From positions 1,178,001 through 1,242,000 of the forward strand of contig JAVHJL010000011.1 of NCBI GenBank assembly GCA_036971715.1: a stretch of 64,000 nucleotides of DNA, in the 5' to 3' direction. The notes beneath the pieces were generated by a model. That model was not told where the DNA came from and made no database searches. It worked only from the letters and a program-made list of their open reading frames with translations. Position numbers and translations under genes: made by a program. Numbering within the stretch: the stretch's first letter is position 1; every line of letters starts with the position of its first letter. Source of the stretch: Arthrobotrys musiformis (lineage: Eukaryota > Ascomycota > Orbiliomycetes > Orbiliales > Orbiliaceae). Shown one piece after another: positions 23,006 to 35,312 of the stretch.

Positions 23006-26000
23006 TTATCCTTCCTCTCCAGTAATCTCGCTGACCAATCGATTTCTCCACCTCCACTCTTCCTCTTCTGTCGTCCAACTCCTCGAGCTCGGCGCCTCAT
23101 CCGCTTCTCCACCGGCCCTCCCGCCCCCAGGTCGCTCCCTTACTTCCCACCTATTACTATCACTGCTCCCCCTACTCCCTTTACTACTACCGCTCCGAAC
23201 ACTAGCCCCCGAAGTTTCCGCAGATTGCCTCCTAGCCCCACCTTCCCCATCATATTCCGGTAGCTCTAGCTTGTCTTTCCGCCCCTCATTTTGTTTCCCG
23301 TTTCCAACCTTTCTCTTCTCCTCCGGGCTTTCCCCGCCCAGATATACACCAGAGAACGCTATCTCCTCCCCCACCGGCGTTCCAGGAGTCAACGGGTCCC
23401 CCACAGGAGCTGCAACAACCATCATCTGCTCCCCATCTCCCGTAATCCCACCCGCATGACCTCCGTTCAACGCCAATGCAACCGAATGCGTAGAAGCGCT
23501 AGACATAGTCCTGCCGTGCAGCCCATTAATCGGATGCCCTCCTCTAGGTGGCAAAACCGGGGGCGGCAATCTTCGCTTCGGAACATCGATCGGTGGGGTC
23601 GTAATCGGTTGTCTCTTCGGTGGCGGTGCAGGGATCTCCCACGGCGGAACGGGGTACTTGTATTTCCCACTCCCATTATTAGACTTTCCGGAATCTTTGT
23701 TCTTGTCTCCTTCGTCGTTTGCAACATTACTACTACTGCTGTTCCCACTCCCAAACACCCCGCCCCCCAAGTCCATGCTCCCGAACCCACGGATCCTATC
23801 TCTAAGATCCGTTTTCGGTGGGGCTTCGACCGGGTAAGGCTTCAATTCTCCCTCTGGTATTCCCAGAGCTTCGGGGTTGGTCATTTCAGATGCAGGGTGG
23901 AAACCGCTTTCGACGATAGTTGGCACGTTATTACTATTTCCATTATTATTGCCGCTTTCGTCCTTTTTCCGAGTATTAATATACCAATTCTTGATCGCTA
24001 AGCCGGTGGAGGCCATTGTTGTAGCAAAAGCCTTCTTATCCAGATTTGTCGAGGGTGTTGATGCAATCCCTGTTGGCGGGGTGGGTAAATCGGTGGGCCC
24101 TATCGCCTGCTCGTTTTTCTTATCCCCATCTTTGTTGGCGGCGTTAGCTTGGTTGTTGGTATTATTCGAATTATTATTATTGTTATTGTTGGTGTTGAAT
24201 GCCTTCGGGAATGAGAAGTTGCTTCTAAAGGTCCCTAATCTGGCTTTAAGATTGTCCCCAGCTGCGTTCGTGGATTTATTCGTTTCTGTGGAGCCGTTGC
24301 TCCTCGACGACACCGTGGACTTGACAGATTTGGAATCACTAGTCGCAATTGTCGTCGCAGCTGTTGTCATAGATGCAGTATCAATCGTCGTTGTTGAGGA
24401 CGAAGGCGAAACTCCAGCTCCAGAGGTAGTGCCACTAGTAACACTCGGTGAACCATACGGCGTGTGAAATGGCGAGCCTCCGCCCTCGGTAGGTCCACTC
24501 CTACTCGAGCTTCTAGATCGAGTGATTGACATAACCGAGGAGACGGCATCCGACCTGTCATTGTCGTACTTTGGTTCTTGCCGCTCAGCGCTGGCGTTTA
24601 CCGTAGTCGTAGCTACAACCGGTGTGGAGGATATAGACACCGGCGTTCCAATGCTAGCTGATCGTCGACCCTTAGTTCTCTGTATCGGTGCTTGCGGTAG
24701 CGTTTCTAGACCTGAAGCAATGGCTTTATCCTCATCGATAATCGGCGTTGACGATGAAGCCAAGGAGATAGATCGTCTCGGCTTTGCCACAGGAGGAGGT
24801 AGCTTTGGTTCCGATTCGACGAGTATGGGCATGCTCATGCTCTTTTCCTGATCTGTCAACGGATTGATGACTCCCTCCCCTCCACCATCTTCGTGCGACT
24901 TGTCCTGCTTCTCTGCGTCTTCCACCGAGCCTTTGACGTGGCCATCAGGTGTCACTGCCGACTCTTTCCAACTTCCAGCCTTCATGCTTTCCCATAGACC
25001 TCCTCTCAATGGTTCGGAATCCGTAGGGATAAATGGCAGATCATCCCAGTTCGGGCTGACTAATGTCTCTGCGATGACTTCCTTGATCCTGTTCTCGATC
25101 GGCCTGAGGACCAAATTCCATGTAATTTGACGGCTGCTGACAATCGGCTCGACGGCAATGTCCATCTTCGGCATCTCGCTAAATGTAAACCAGAAACGAT
25201 TTGATGGCGGGGGCTTTAGTCGTAATATCGCGTGTCCTTCTAACTTCTTGAATACCACTGCAAGCACTAACGGTACTTGTCTAGGTTTGAAACGATTTCC
25301 GAATGACAAAGTCACCACCGTCGATATCTCAATCCTAAAGTTGCCGGCGTATTTGACATCTCCCTCGATCGAAAACTCTCCGTCTGCTGTAAGTTCCTTC
25401 ATTTTCGGGTTTGTAATAAACGGCGCGCCTTCTCCGCAGTCTATCTTTTGCACAATGATATTGGACAAAAAAGCTGGCCGCTTGACTCTGGCGATTTTCT
25501 TTGTGACTTTCGACCTAATGTGCTCCTCTACCTCCGAAGTCCTGTATAATGCCAGAAATATTCTTCCAACGAGACCATTTAACCATCGAGTTTGTAAGTC
25601 TTCTTCCGTAGAATGTAGTCTTTGCACCAACGATATTATGTGCTTAGTCTCGAATGCCAACGGTTTTGACGGCGATGTCTGTCCATCTTTTGACTCTTCC
25701 CTCTCCTGGTTCTTGACTAGGGCGAAATAGAAATCTTCCTTATCCGAACAGTTTTCTGAGAATAAAAAGAATGGCTTTGATGGTGTTGAAGTGTTTTTCG
25801 ACGAACCGGTTTCCTTCCGCGATAACCGAATGGCGTTTCGTTTAATGTAAAGCTCGCCTTCCGGTATTACTTCGCCTTCGCCGCCGTAGATGCTAACGGT
25901 GTGGTGGGTAAGGGATATTACATGGCGTACTTCGACTTGTTCCATATCATCATAGAGCATTAAATGGCCATGCCTATAGTTCCATTAGCTCAGATGTCCT

Positions 26001-26471
26001 AAATTACGTAAGTAAATGCATTTTCTACCTTAAAACTACGAAAAACACGTTCTTCCCCTTTGAATTCGTAGAAACATTTGAGGCTGCAGCGGGTTTCCTC
26101 TCAAACAAGCTCCTGTACATCGTCTGGTACACGGACGGCGATTCGGTAGCCATGTTCCCATTCGGGGCAGGTCGTTCCGGTGGTTTCCCATTAACGCCGC
26201 CAGGTACGTATTCTCTCGTAACGGCGAAGTAGCCTGAAGCAACATCCTTCGGTTCGGCTTGTTGGGCATCTTTGTCTTGGCTGTTCTTTCGTTTTAGGAC
26301 AGTGTCTGCGGATACGAATAGCTTGTCATCATCGGTAGGTAGGCGAACAGGACCTGGATCGGGATCGCGGAAGACGTTCGGGAAGGATAGATAGGCGAAG
26401 ATGAATATGGATGTGAGTAGCAGGGGGATAAAGGTGAAGGCTCCCAGGAAGTAGGCGAACCAGAACCCCAT
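23006..26471 (-). CDS. NVJ2: PH/SMP-domain lipid-transfer protein of membrane contact sites
   Basis: Two exons, 26471-26029 and 25973-23006 (55-nt intron), encode 1,136 residues. An N-terminal membrane anchor (MGFWFAYFLGAFTFIPLLLT...) is followed by a PH-like region (about 140-255, from VVLRHGHLMLYDD) and an SMP domain (about 260-470; RWLNGLVGRIFLALYRT, ... NWDDLPFIPT). This order is that of yeast Nvj2 and animal TEX2, which sit in the ER at contacts with vacuole or Golgi and move ceramide and other lipids. The remaining 650 residues are low-complexity Ser/Thr/Asn/Pro, with an Asn run and Pro-rich segments (PPWEIPAPPPKRQP). Yeast Nvj2 is 770 residues, so this tail is long. The splice was placed where AAG|GTAGAA and CTATAG|GCATGG restore the PH reading frame. 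Confidence 0.92.
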
Positions 26472-28716
26472 CGTTAAGGTTGGCCCAGACCTGGGGTCGC
26501 CTCAAGTTGGTAGTGGCCCTTAGCTTTAGATAGGATCCTTCGCAGCGGACGAAATCGGTATTAGGGAAATGATAAGTTGTAGGAAATATAGAAAAGGCTA
26601 TGCCATTGAAATTTAACACCGATGCTCGAATTAAAACGGGTATTGATGGCGATGATGGCAGTTCATGGTTGAATCTCGAGGGCGACTGTTCTGGTTGCAC
26701 TGGACCGCACACACGTTTGGCGGGTGGTGATGGGAAGTACCAGCACTGAGAGCAGATTGTCGCTTGTTGTTCTGATTCCGTTTCTGACCGAATGATCCTA
26801 TTCCCGGACGGACTGATATTATATTATATTATGGACCGTGGTTATATAAGATGATGTCCGGTAAGTAGCGTGTCCTCTTCGCGGAGGAGGTGAGCCAATC
26901 ACTTGACCATGGGCGGATGGTTGATGATGGGAAATGAAGATATGTTGGAGTTGAATGGAACTTGAAGCTAGCAGCCTTCAGGACAGTTCAGCTGCTCGCA
27001 TTCGGTCATGTTCGTCTCGTCCAAATACGGTCGCCACGCTGACAAGGGCGCTGCTTTGAATTATGTCACACAACGCATTTGATTGTATCTAAATGTATAT
27101 ACACTGCACTATAATTATAATCAAGGACGCTGGAGATACTATGTTAGTATGGCATTCTAGGGGCTATTCTAGATCCGTGGTTAGCCTGTTACCTAAATAT
27201 GGATTCATTAGTAAGGGTGGAAGCATATCTCGAGAGATATACTACAGTATTCACGGAAAGATCCGAATATGCCTACATTGTCAAGACATCATGACAACGG
27301 TTTCGCGGGCCCATATACCTACGGTCCCTATGAACGCCTCTCATTCGATGTCAATTTGCCCCTTACTAGCATGCATCTCTTTTTTCTAGCTTGCATTCCC
27401 TTTTGATCGGTTTTCTTTTACTTACTGTCCGAGCTGCTTGTACACAATCGTTACACCTGGAATATTCGAATTTGTTAACTGCATGCAGAAAGATCTTATA
27501 AGATAAAATACAATGTTAATGAGATAACCTTCCTAATTTAAAAGATCCTAAATACTTTGTAAATTAACTGTAAGAAATAGTATATAACTAGCTGATATAT
27601 CGGGGTCATACACAAATATCGATATATCACAAGGTAGATGGTATGTATGTGCTGATGTGCAGCTATAAGGTATCCCTGGGTACGAGACCAAGCTATCCCT
27701 TCTATAGCTATATAGCCATACAGCTGGCTAATCTACACAGGGTGCGTGCCCAAAAAGGCCTTGTAACTCTTAAAGCAAAATAATAAAGGGTAAGAGTATA
27801 TAACATGGAGTGTCATTCCCACAGCCCCACCAGTTCAGGCGAGTAGATGCTTCTCAATGTAAAGGTTGCAGGGATGTTGGACACCGGATCGAGGAACACC
27901 ACTACCTAGGTAGTTATCACGCTTTTGGAATATCAAATACAAGAAAACTCGAGACACTGTCCTTGAAGAGAGTCGATATTATATTACTTCCCTGCCAAAG
28001 GACGAGCACATACATACAGTCCGCCAGCGGCTCATGAACTAGCCTCGGGCCCGCTCGCAGCCTCGCGTTTCAAATGCAAGCCACACTGCTCGCCTCCCGT
28101 CGATATACATAGCTATAGATAGGGAATAAAGAGGATTACATCCAAAATCCACAGCAGGTACTTCCTAGCTTTCAGGAAATAATCTAGTTTTGCAACAGCC
28201 GTCGCCTTTTCACATATATGTTCACCACAGATTGGCAGTCGTTGCTAACTACCCGGCTCAACACTTAAATAACTCGCGAGGACTGCTAATGTTCCCACTT
28301 GAGAAATGTATTCCTATGCGATCATCTGTATCTACTTAAGTACCTAGGTATGTATCTAATTCTTGCTTCAATGCAATCGTGTGAATTAGTAGAAAGCTTT
28401 TTTTCCTGCTCTTGATTAATTGAACAACGGATGATCAAGGAGGGAAAGTGTTGTATATACGGTGGTGGGCGAATCTTGGAGCCAAACGCCCACCCCACCA
28501 GTCAAAACCAACAACATAAACGGATGCAAGCGCCTTCAACCCGAGCAAAGTAGTCAGCCGTCTAATTACAACTGCTGGCTATTGGATTGAATCGACAACC
28601 GAATGGGTAAATTCTACGCCTAAAAATAACTAGTGCCCACAATCCTGCAACGTTTCACCAAGTGGGGCATTATGCAGGAGCTAAGGAGTCTGTACCCGGT
28701 GCTGTCTTCGAAGCTA
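26472..28716. other. Intergenic, 2.2 kb
   Basis: Promoter side of the lipid-transfer gene, then AT-rich sequence (27460-27800). No open frame has recognisable content or splice continuity. A decayed element is possible, but I see no terminal repeats. Confidence 0.5.
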
Positions 28717-29278
28717 TCAACCAAACCCATTGGTCTTGTGAGCGCTCATGATCAGATCGATATCTCGATGTCGCCCCGCATGCAATCTTGGTAATTCTTC
28801 GTCAATGCCGCGTCTTTGTGTCCAACGTTCAGGTGATGTATATTCCGGCATTCTGTCACTGCCGTTTCTTGGCTTAAGGGGCCAACCAGGGTTTTGAGCA
28901 ATCAGAGCCCTTGATATAGCGAAATGCGCTGGGTTTATTGTCTTGGAAGCGATAAGAACCGCCTCGGCAACATACAAATTTTGGCTTTCAACTTTTTTTG
29001 AGATCTCAAGCCACCGACTGCGAAATTGAACAGCAGTTGGTATATCTTTTGTTCAACATGTGTGTAAATAGGAACATAAGATATATATGATAGTGAAATA
29101 ATTGTGTATATAATCAGAACAGGTTTCTGTCTCTACAGCTCTCTTAACCAATTGACCAATCCAGAACGACGGGCAACTTTTTGAAGTCTCCTCTGATCGC
29201 CTGAGAGGAATTACATTGCCTCTACGATATATTACACTATATTTTAATACATAGTACCCTATTTCGATCTAAAATTTG
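28717..29278 (-). pseudogene. Unrecognised gene fragment, possibly eroded
   Basis: One minus-strand frame is nearly continuous over about 560 nt, broken by a TGA near 29057. The upper half carries RRSEETSKSCPSFWIGQLVK, where PSFWIGQLVK recalls the start of BAH-like chromatin domains. The lower half (VQFRSRWLEISKKVESQNLY, then a block ending HKTNGFG) reads like normal protein but has no ATG. A spliced gene with an intron over the TGA is possible, but I found no donor/acceptor pair that keeps the frame. I cannot assign a function. It lies directly beside the 42-nt tandem repeat. Confidence 0.3.
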
Positions 29279-29321
29279 TCATTAAACAACCATAGCCATG
29301 TTGGAGGTTGAAGTTGAAGTA

Positions 29322-29447
29322 CAGCGAGCGCAGGTGACCGTTCGAGATGTCGAACTTGAAGCACAGCGAGGGCAAGTAAACGTCCGAGATGTTGAACTTG
29401 AAGTACGGCGAACGCAAGTGACCGTCCGAGATGTTGAAATTGAGCAC
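29322..29447 (+). repeat. Three tandem 42-nt units
   Basis: Three imperfect copies (29322-29363, 29364-29405, 29406-29447) of a 42-nt unit. On the plus strand they lie in an 80-codon frame from ATG 29298 and read as a 14-residue unit, QRAQVTVRDVELEA with variants, which could form a charged helix or coiled coil. The minus strand is also open. Because 42 is a multiple of three, openness on several frames is expected, so coding is unproven. The block ends about 125 nt before the start of the four-span membrane protein gene and may belong to its promoter or leader. Confidence 0.7.
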
Positions 29448-29572
29448 GCACGTGTACGGTCCGAATACTGGGTCCTAAAAGTAGCAAAAAGTCGTGTCGG
29501 AGCTATTTGGTTCTGTTTTGCCAACTTCGGTATGTATTGATCCATTAAGCCCAATTGAAACAGGAAAAACAT

Positions 29573-30564
29573 ATGGATATGGAGCTGATTTGTATAAAAC
29601 TTATAGTATCGTTCATTTTCATACTCCTCGTCTTTCTCGGAAACATATACCCATCGACTACCATGTTCGCAATGATATCTATCGACCTTCACCCCCAGTT
29701 CAAGTAAGTCTATTACTCATTCCACCCCTAAAAATTTAAAAGGCTGAAAAGTGGTCCGTACTGTACTGATTCAATAAATCCAGTAACACACTCTCGTTCG
29801 AAATCTATCGAGCAGATAACTACACCGGCACAAACCCTCTAACTAACCGCACCGAACAACCTCGATATTTATATCTCGGCTTCTCCGGCCACTGTAACAT
29901 TTATGACAACAACAGTACACATTTTAATCAATACTCCAAAGAGTGTACTAAATCGTTCGTGCAACCCTTACTTCTTCCTAACGGTACCCTCCAAAACGGA
30001 GCCGGAAAAATAAGAGATACCGCTACGCATAACGTCAACTTTGAACAAGTATATCAAATGTGGAAGGCCTCCGCCGCATTTATGATTCTTGTCATGATTT
30101 ACAATGTGGCCGGTATTGCAGTCGTTTGTGCCGGAAAGTACGAATTTGTGTTTAAGTATTTTTGGATCGTGGCGATATTACTTAGTATCCCCCCAGCTGT
30201 CCTCGCTCCAGTTGCATTATCAAAAGTATATAGTCCTCTCAATGGAGCGCAAATACCAAGATGGGGTGTGGCGTTTAACAAAACGGGTGCGGGCCAATGT
30301 TTGGGATTGGGTTTCTTTCTTCTCGCAATGCTGTTGACGTTTATAGGCCATCCTATCCTGTTCATTGTAGCAATCGTGATTGTTGGATTCTCTGTTGCTA
30401 TTGTGTGGTGGGCCTTCTCCTGCTGTAGTGGGGGTAAGCCTAAAGAAGAGGATGAAGAGGGAAACAATAGTGAAAGAGGAAGAAGGGAGGCGGAAGAGAG
30501 AAGATGGAAAGAAGAAAGGCGAAGGCGAAAGAAAGGAGAAGAGGGTTCTATTATGCAATTTTAA
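29573..30564 (+). CDS. SUR7/PalI-like four-span membrane protein
   Basis: Exons 29573-29703 and 29784-30564 (80-nt intron, TTCAA|GTAAGT ... ATCCAG|T) encode 303 residues. A first membrane helix (LIVSFIFILLVFLG) is followed by a glycosylatable outer loop with three NxT/S sites and GFSGHCNIY...ECTKSF, matching the G-x-x-G-x-C...C-T-K signature of the fungal SUR7/PalI group. There are then three more hydrophobic segments (about 135-250) and a highly charged Arg/Glu cytosolic tail. Such proteins sit in the plasma membrane at eisosomes or act in pH sensing. Which of these applies here cannot be told. The start is the ATG pair MDM; the frame and splice were chosen because only this combination joins a membrane helix to the loop. 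A second gene of the superfamily lies 3 kb downstream. Confidence 0.65.
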
Positions 30565-33368
30565 TAGGGCATCCATTTTATCGGAATTGAGTTATGTATA
30601 AGATAATTTGTCAAGAGCAGTGTCAATTGAATACTAGTGTTCGACGATTTATGAATGATTACCTACTTAGGTATGTAACTTGGTATCATACAACGTCTGA
30701 GTTATTGGAGCCAACTCCACACAAGATATATATAAGGATCTTAATACCCTTAGACTACATATGTTCGTGATAGACGTTAAAAACCAGCTTAGAGTATATA
30801 AGTGGCGCGAAGGATCGATATCGCGATCGCGGTATATACCTTATATATACCTCGTCGGAGTCGTCTAGTGTCCATGCGTGAACACTCACGCTGTCAGCTG
30901 ATGTTGCGACCTGGAGAGGTTAAATAAGGGAACCTTGAAGTCTTGGTTAACTATAATTCCAAAGACAGATCCAGAATGTCTAGCCGGGGCGAACGTGATC
31001 TCAAATTCAGACCGATTCAGACCAAGGTTTCCGGGTCCAAGCTTCTGAGCTTGCTAGATCCTCCAAAGCACAACCGGATCTTATGAGCGTTCTGACATCA
31101 GGGTATTTTCGTAGGTGCTCATTGGATTCATAGCTTTTCTCCGACGGAAAAGCAGCTGCATATCAATAATCAGATCAATCCCCATAGCCACGCCTGGTCC
31201 TGCCGTGCGGTATCCGACTGCTTAGAATCCACTGCCACCTTGCATTCGTAAGGTTGGTCCTTCTATTCCTTTAATAAAGCTCGCCACGTAATTCTGTCTC
31301 GGGACGAGCAGGGTTTCCAGCGAGAGTACACTACTCCATCCTCCATTTCTTGTCGGTGTGGGTTCGGTATAAGAATAACTGTGGAATCTTGGTGTAAAGC
31401 TTCGCCTGCATCGGATGGCATAGGATCCGGGGGGGTATATATTGAATTTTTTTTAATGAGGGATAATCTATATGATACAGAGATAAGTGTCGTTGGAGCG
31501 TGCGTGGCAGGAACACCCGTTCTGATATCCTGTTGTAGAACCATCGGTTACCGTGCATTAGTAGGCCGTAGGGTACCTGAGATCAATTGCCTGACAGATC
31601 AGAATCCGACAAGTCCAACCTTAAATTTTACCCCCACCCCGGGTACGAACATCGACAAGCGAAGAGTAAAAAAAATAACCACCCGAAGATAGAAAGATAG
31701 ACGTATCTTGGCCGGGCTGTGCTATGCATACCGATGTCTTGTTTTATTCTCGAAGGTAGTTGCAGGCTTCGCTTGACAATTCCTGGGATTGGCTATCCAA
31801 ATTCAAACCATCTGAATGATCGGAGTTTAGAATTTTCAGACTACAACCCCAACAAAACGTCTACTTGACAGTCGAAGAGCAATCGATGAGCGGGGAAACC
31901 GCTTCCAATGTAAACATTAAGTAGAAAAATTGAAACGATATATGAGGGTTTCCCGCTGTACGCTACACTCCCGTCGGCCGTCAGTAAACCTTCAAATTCG
32001 CCTATTCGCATCTCTCAGAAGGATGGAATTTCCCGAAAGATAATAGTTTCCTGCCGCAAAGAAGTTCCGACGCTGCGAAACGCAACCTCGAATTGTCTAT
32101 TTTGTTTACTTTGAGAATTTGTTAAGGTTTCATCAAAAGCGTGTTATAGGGATATCTGCATTCTGAACTCCATCGCTTGAGGAAAGGATGTGTCGACGAG
32201 AACAAACATTTTTTATGAAGAACTGGTGACGGGATGACGTATTGGGAATCCAAGACAGTCTTGGAGCTGGCGGACCCGCCAAGCGTCCCGGACTTTATAA
32301 ACTTTGTAAACTTCAAATGGCTGGGTAAAAAGCATGGAGCATACGTATGCTTGGGAGGCGCTCGATGGCGCTGCCCAGACTAAGCTGTCCTCCGCGGTAA
32401 CTCAGTTGGGAAGAGAAAACTTTTCAAATCGTAGCCCTGGACAGGTCTGGTGAGCCCGCCCATGCTCAGGTGAGTATCTGAAGCTTGACATTGGAATTCC
32501 AGATGGTCGCTGCTATGACGATATCCGTGCGTGGAGCCGTGGCCCCGGCCAAACCTGGCAGGTTCAGCGGCAAACCCTGTTTTCCCGCAGCCATCATACG
32601 TATCGTATATTATTATCATATGAAAGCGTCCTGAAGTCGAACGGGCCAGGCCACGGATATGGCGATTTGATCGAGAATAAAGCCTGGCGCGATCGCCGGC
32701 AGAGGGCACCGGAGAATTGGCAACATTGATGTTCGTCCAGAGTTAATTAGCCTCTGGGTCAATTCAAAAGCAAAAGGTTCCTCGAGAGTTCGGAGACCCG
32801 CCCCTCCATTGCATACGACGTAGCCAGGGTAGGACTATATATCGTCGGCCCAGCCATTTCCTCCTCGCTTGCAGTAGCTAATTCCGTCGCTTTCTCCAAT
32901 CTCCTTCAGCGAACAACTCCATATTCCCACCATCAAAAGCGCCTCTTGCTGTCTCTTTCTTTCCGCTTTGCAGCGTCTGCAGGAAGAAACGAACTTGGTT
33001 GGTCTGGTATTTGTTTGTTTCTGTGGCTGGCTGTTGCATTTGCATCGCTGTTGTCAGTGCATTGTTAGCTCAGAGTCAAGATCATAGGATCGATATTGTA
33101 TTTGGTAAGTTGCGGTGGCTGTTGATGTTGTGGTTGATGTTGTGGTTGTGGTTGAGGTCTCTTTTCCCTTCCTTTCTTCCCTCTCCCTCTTCTCTTCCTC
33201 TGTTTGTCCGCACGTCGCAAATTGCAACCGCAAACCCCAGACAATTGCAGCCCACGACATCGCCGCCAGCTTCATTGCACTGCGCCGGTCCGTTCGTTTT
33301 TTGGTTTCCACTTCTAACGACTCTCGACGAAACCGTAGTTGAAGCCTTTGATTTCTAAATAGCCCATC
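30565..33368. other. Intergenic, 2.8 kb, no gene seen
   Basis: Includes a short perfect hairpin (GCGTGA-ACAC-TCACGC, about 30876-30891) and AT-rich palindromic words near 30820-30855 (GGTATATACC). From about 32860 to 33368 lies the probable promoter and leader of the Sur7 gene, with CT-rich tracts and TGTTGATGTTGTGGT repeats (33121-33160). Open frames lack ATGs or family features. Confidence 0.5.
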
Positions 33369-34434
33369 ATGGCCGGAAGTACGTATATTTTCACTATCGA
33401 TATCAATATCGGCGTGCGATTCACGCGCGAACAATGCAACCCACGTTTGCTCCACGTTTTGATCAATGACCCATGTCGCTAACAGTTGGTTTTTATTTCG
33501 CCGATATGTAGACTTTTGCTTCGCATTTCTCTCGTTGTTTCTGACAGCAGGCGGTTGTGTCTTGTTGCTTTTGGTTCTATTGGCTGGCACTCGAGACTGG
33601 GATCCCTTTTACAGGATTTATTTCCTCTGGGCCGACACTTCTGGTATTGAGGGCGCGCCAGCGACTTCAGAATGGACCCTATGGAATGTAAGATCCACCA
33701 AACTGTGAGATCCATGGTTATAATTTATTTGCTGAACGAAACTTCACATAGGTCTGCGAATCTGCCGCTGGTAAGGTTGGCGGAAGCACACAGAATTGCG
33801 GATCAGTACACGTTGCGAACCCTTTCTTGCCCCAGCGAAACTTTGGCACCGAGAAAGGCGTTCCAGGTGACTTTTTGAATAATCCCGACACTTATTACTA
33901 TCTCTCGCGATTCGTCTTCTCCTTCTACCTCATCAGCTTGTTCTTCATGCTATGCAGCATGTTGAGCGGGATTTTGGCCCTGTGCAGTAGACTTGGAAGC
34001 GCCTTGTCTGCTGTCGCTTCATTCTGGGCCTTCTTCTGCGTGCTCACGCTTGCTTCCTTGATGACGTAAGAATCAATTAAAACAAATAATCAGGGCGAAT
34101 TAATGCTGACAATTGGTGTAGGGCTGTCTTTACATTGGGCAGGACTACATTCCACAACGCCGGCTTGAATGCTGGCCTCGGATACTACGTAAGTACTATA
34201 TGCGAAGCTCCTTGCGGGTATAGTTAATGCTAATTGGGGAAATAGGCCTTTGGATTCACCTGGGGCGCCGTCGGGTGCATGCTTTTCTCATCGATCTTCT
34301 ACTGCATGGGCTTCAACTCTGCCCGACGACATCGCCATCATGAACGCAGCATGGAGGCCGAAAAACGAGGTGGGAGACTTCCCTTTTTCCGTCGCAAATC
34401 TCCAGCCGGAGAGAGCGCACAACAATTCAACTAA
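33369..34434 (+). CDS. SUR7-family plasma-membrane protein
   Basis: Five exons, 33369-33378, 33512-33687, 33752-34065, 34122-34188 and 34246-34434, encode 251 residues. The protein has four membrane spans: FLSLFLTAGGCVLLLLVLLA near the N-terminus and three in the second half. Family marks are the loop with two cysteines (VCESAAG ... NCGSV), FGTEKGVP, YYYLSRFVFSFYLISLFFML and GYYAFGFTWGA. Sur7-type proteins populate eisosome/MCC patches and affect wall and membrane organisation. The first coding exon has only 10 bases (ATG-GCC-GGA-A). Its join to exon 2 gives MAGNFCFAF, a normal start for the family. The C-terminal tail is basic. Length matches the family. Confidence 0.85.
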
Positions 34435-35312
34435 ATACACCCCTCTCCCATAATTGATCCTGTTAAATCCTGTTGCCCCACCAGTCACCAAAGTTGACGG
34501 TGGGCGATAGCGCACGAAATAATGTCTTATGCCTAATTTCCCTTCTCCCTTGTGTTCTTCCTTCGCTCTTTGTTTTTGGTTTCCCCCTTCGTTCGTTCGT
34601 TGGTTCGCTCAGCAGAAGATTCAATACTTAAACCATCGGAATTTCCCGTTTTTTTTGATACTTTAAAGCTCTTATCTCTATTTTACGACGCAATATGGGA
34701 TCGAACGACCGTTTTTAATACTCTTTCTTCTTTCTTCTTTCCTGGTTTATATAGGCAGCATGACCAGCCGCGGATCCTTCCAAGCCACGAGACATCACTA
34801 GACGATTCTAGAATGATGTTATTTTTCCCTTATCTTCCCCCGTTACGATGACGATACTGTGACCGAAGCTCGATTTCTGGACGGTCGTACCAACATTTGA
34901 TACTGAAAGCCCTCCGAGCCCCGAGCCCCATTCCCCTGGATTCTCTCTTGGACCCCGTACAACGAGCGCTATAAACCGTAAACGTTATAACGTCCTCCCC
35001 TTGTATATTTGTCTGGTTCTTCTGCGAACGGCCTGTTTTCATGCCCTCGCGCTTTACCTTGATACCGAGCGCTAAGTACACTTACATCCATGCCTAACGT
35101 TACCCATGTCTTCCCGTCTACTACGAAACACCCTCCTCGTTTTGTTTCTTTTTTTATAGTGGGTGTATACCCTTAATGTCCATCCTATATATGATATATA
35201 CTCCTTGTATTTTATGTGTTAATAAGTACAACTACAAGTTCTGTGTTAGCTCTAATGCTGGGTAGAATGGTGATGAGAGATGGGATAATTTGAATGGAAC
35301 TATTTATTTAGA
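34435..35312. other. Convergent 3' regions
   Basis: Between the Sur7-family gene and the second F-box gene. T/C-rich sequence near 34530-34760 resembles a 3' UTR. No gene seen. Confidence 0.5.

Noticed and set aside
23291..25730. Plus-strand open frames of 100-240 codons
   Set aside because: They lie inside the Nvj2 coding exon on the opposite strand, whose PH/SMP protein is clearly real.
29115..29175. Minus-strand TGGTCAATTGGTTAAGAG, tRNA D-arm-like
   Set aside because: No T-arm or acceptor pairing; it lies within a protein-like frame.
30876..30891. Perfect 6-bp hairpin
   Set aside because: Too short to call a terminator or RNA structure in a eukaryotic intergenic region.
32385..32415. 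tRNA-like word CGGTAACTCAGTTGGGAAGAG
   Set aside because: Resembles a D-arm, but no anticodon arm or GGTTCRAxTCC T-arm follows at the right distance.
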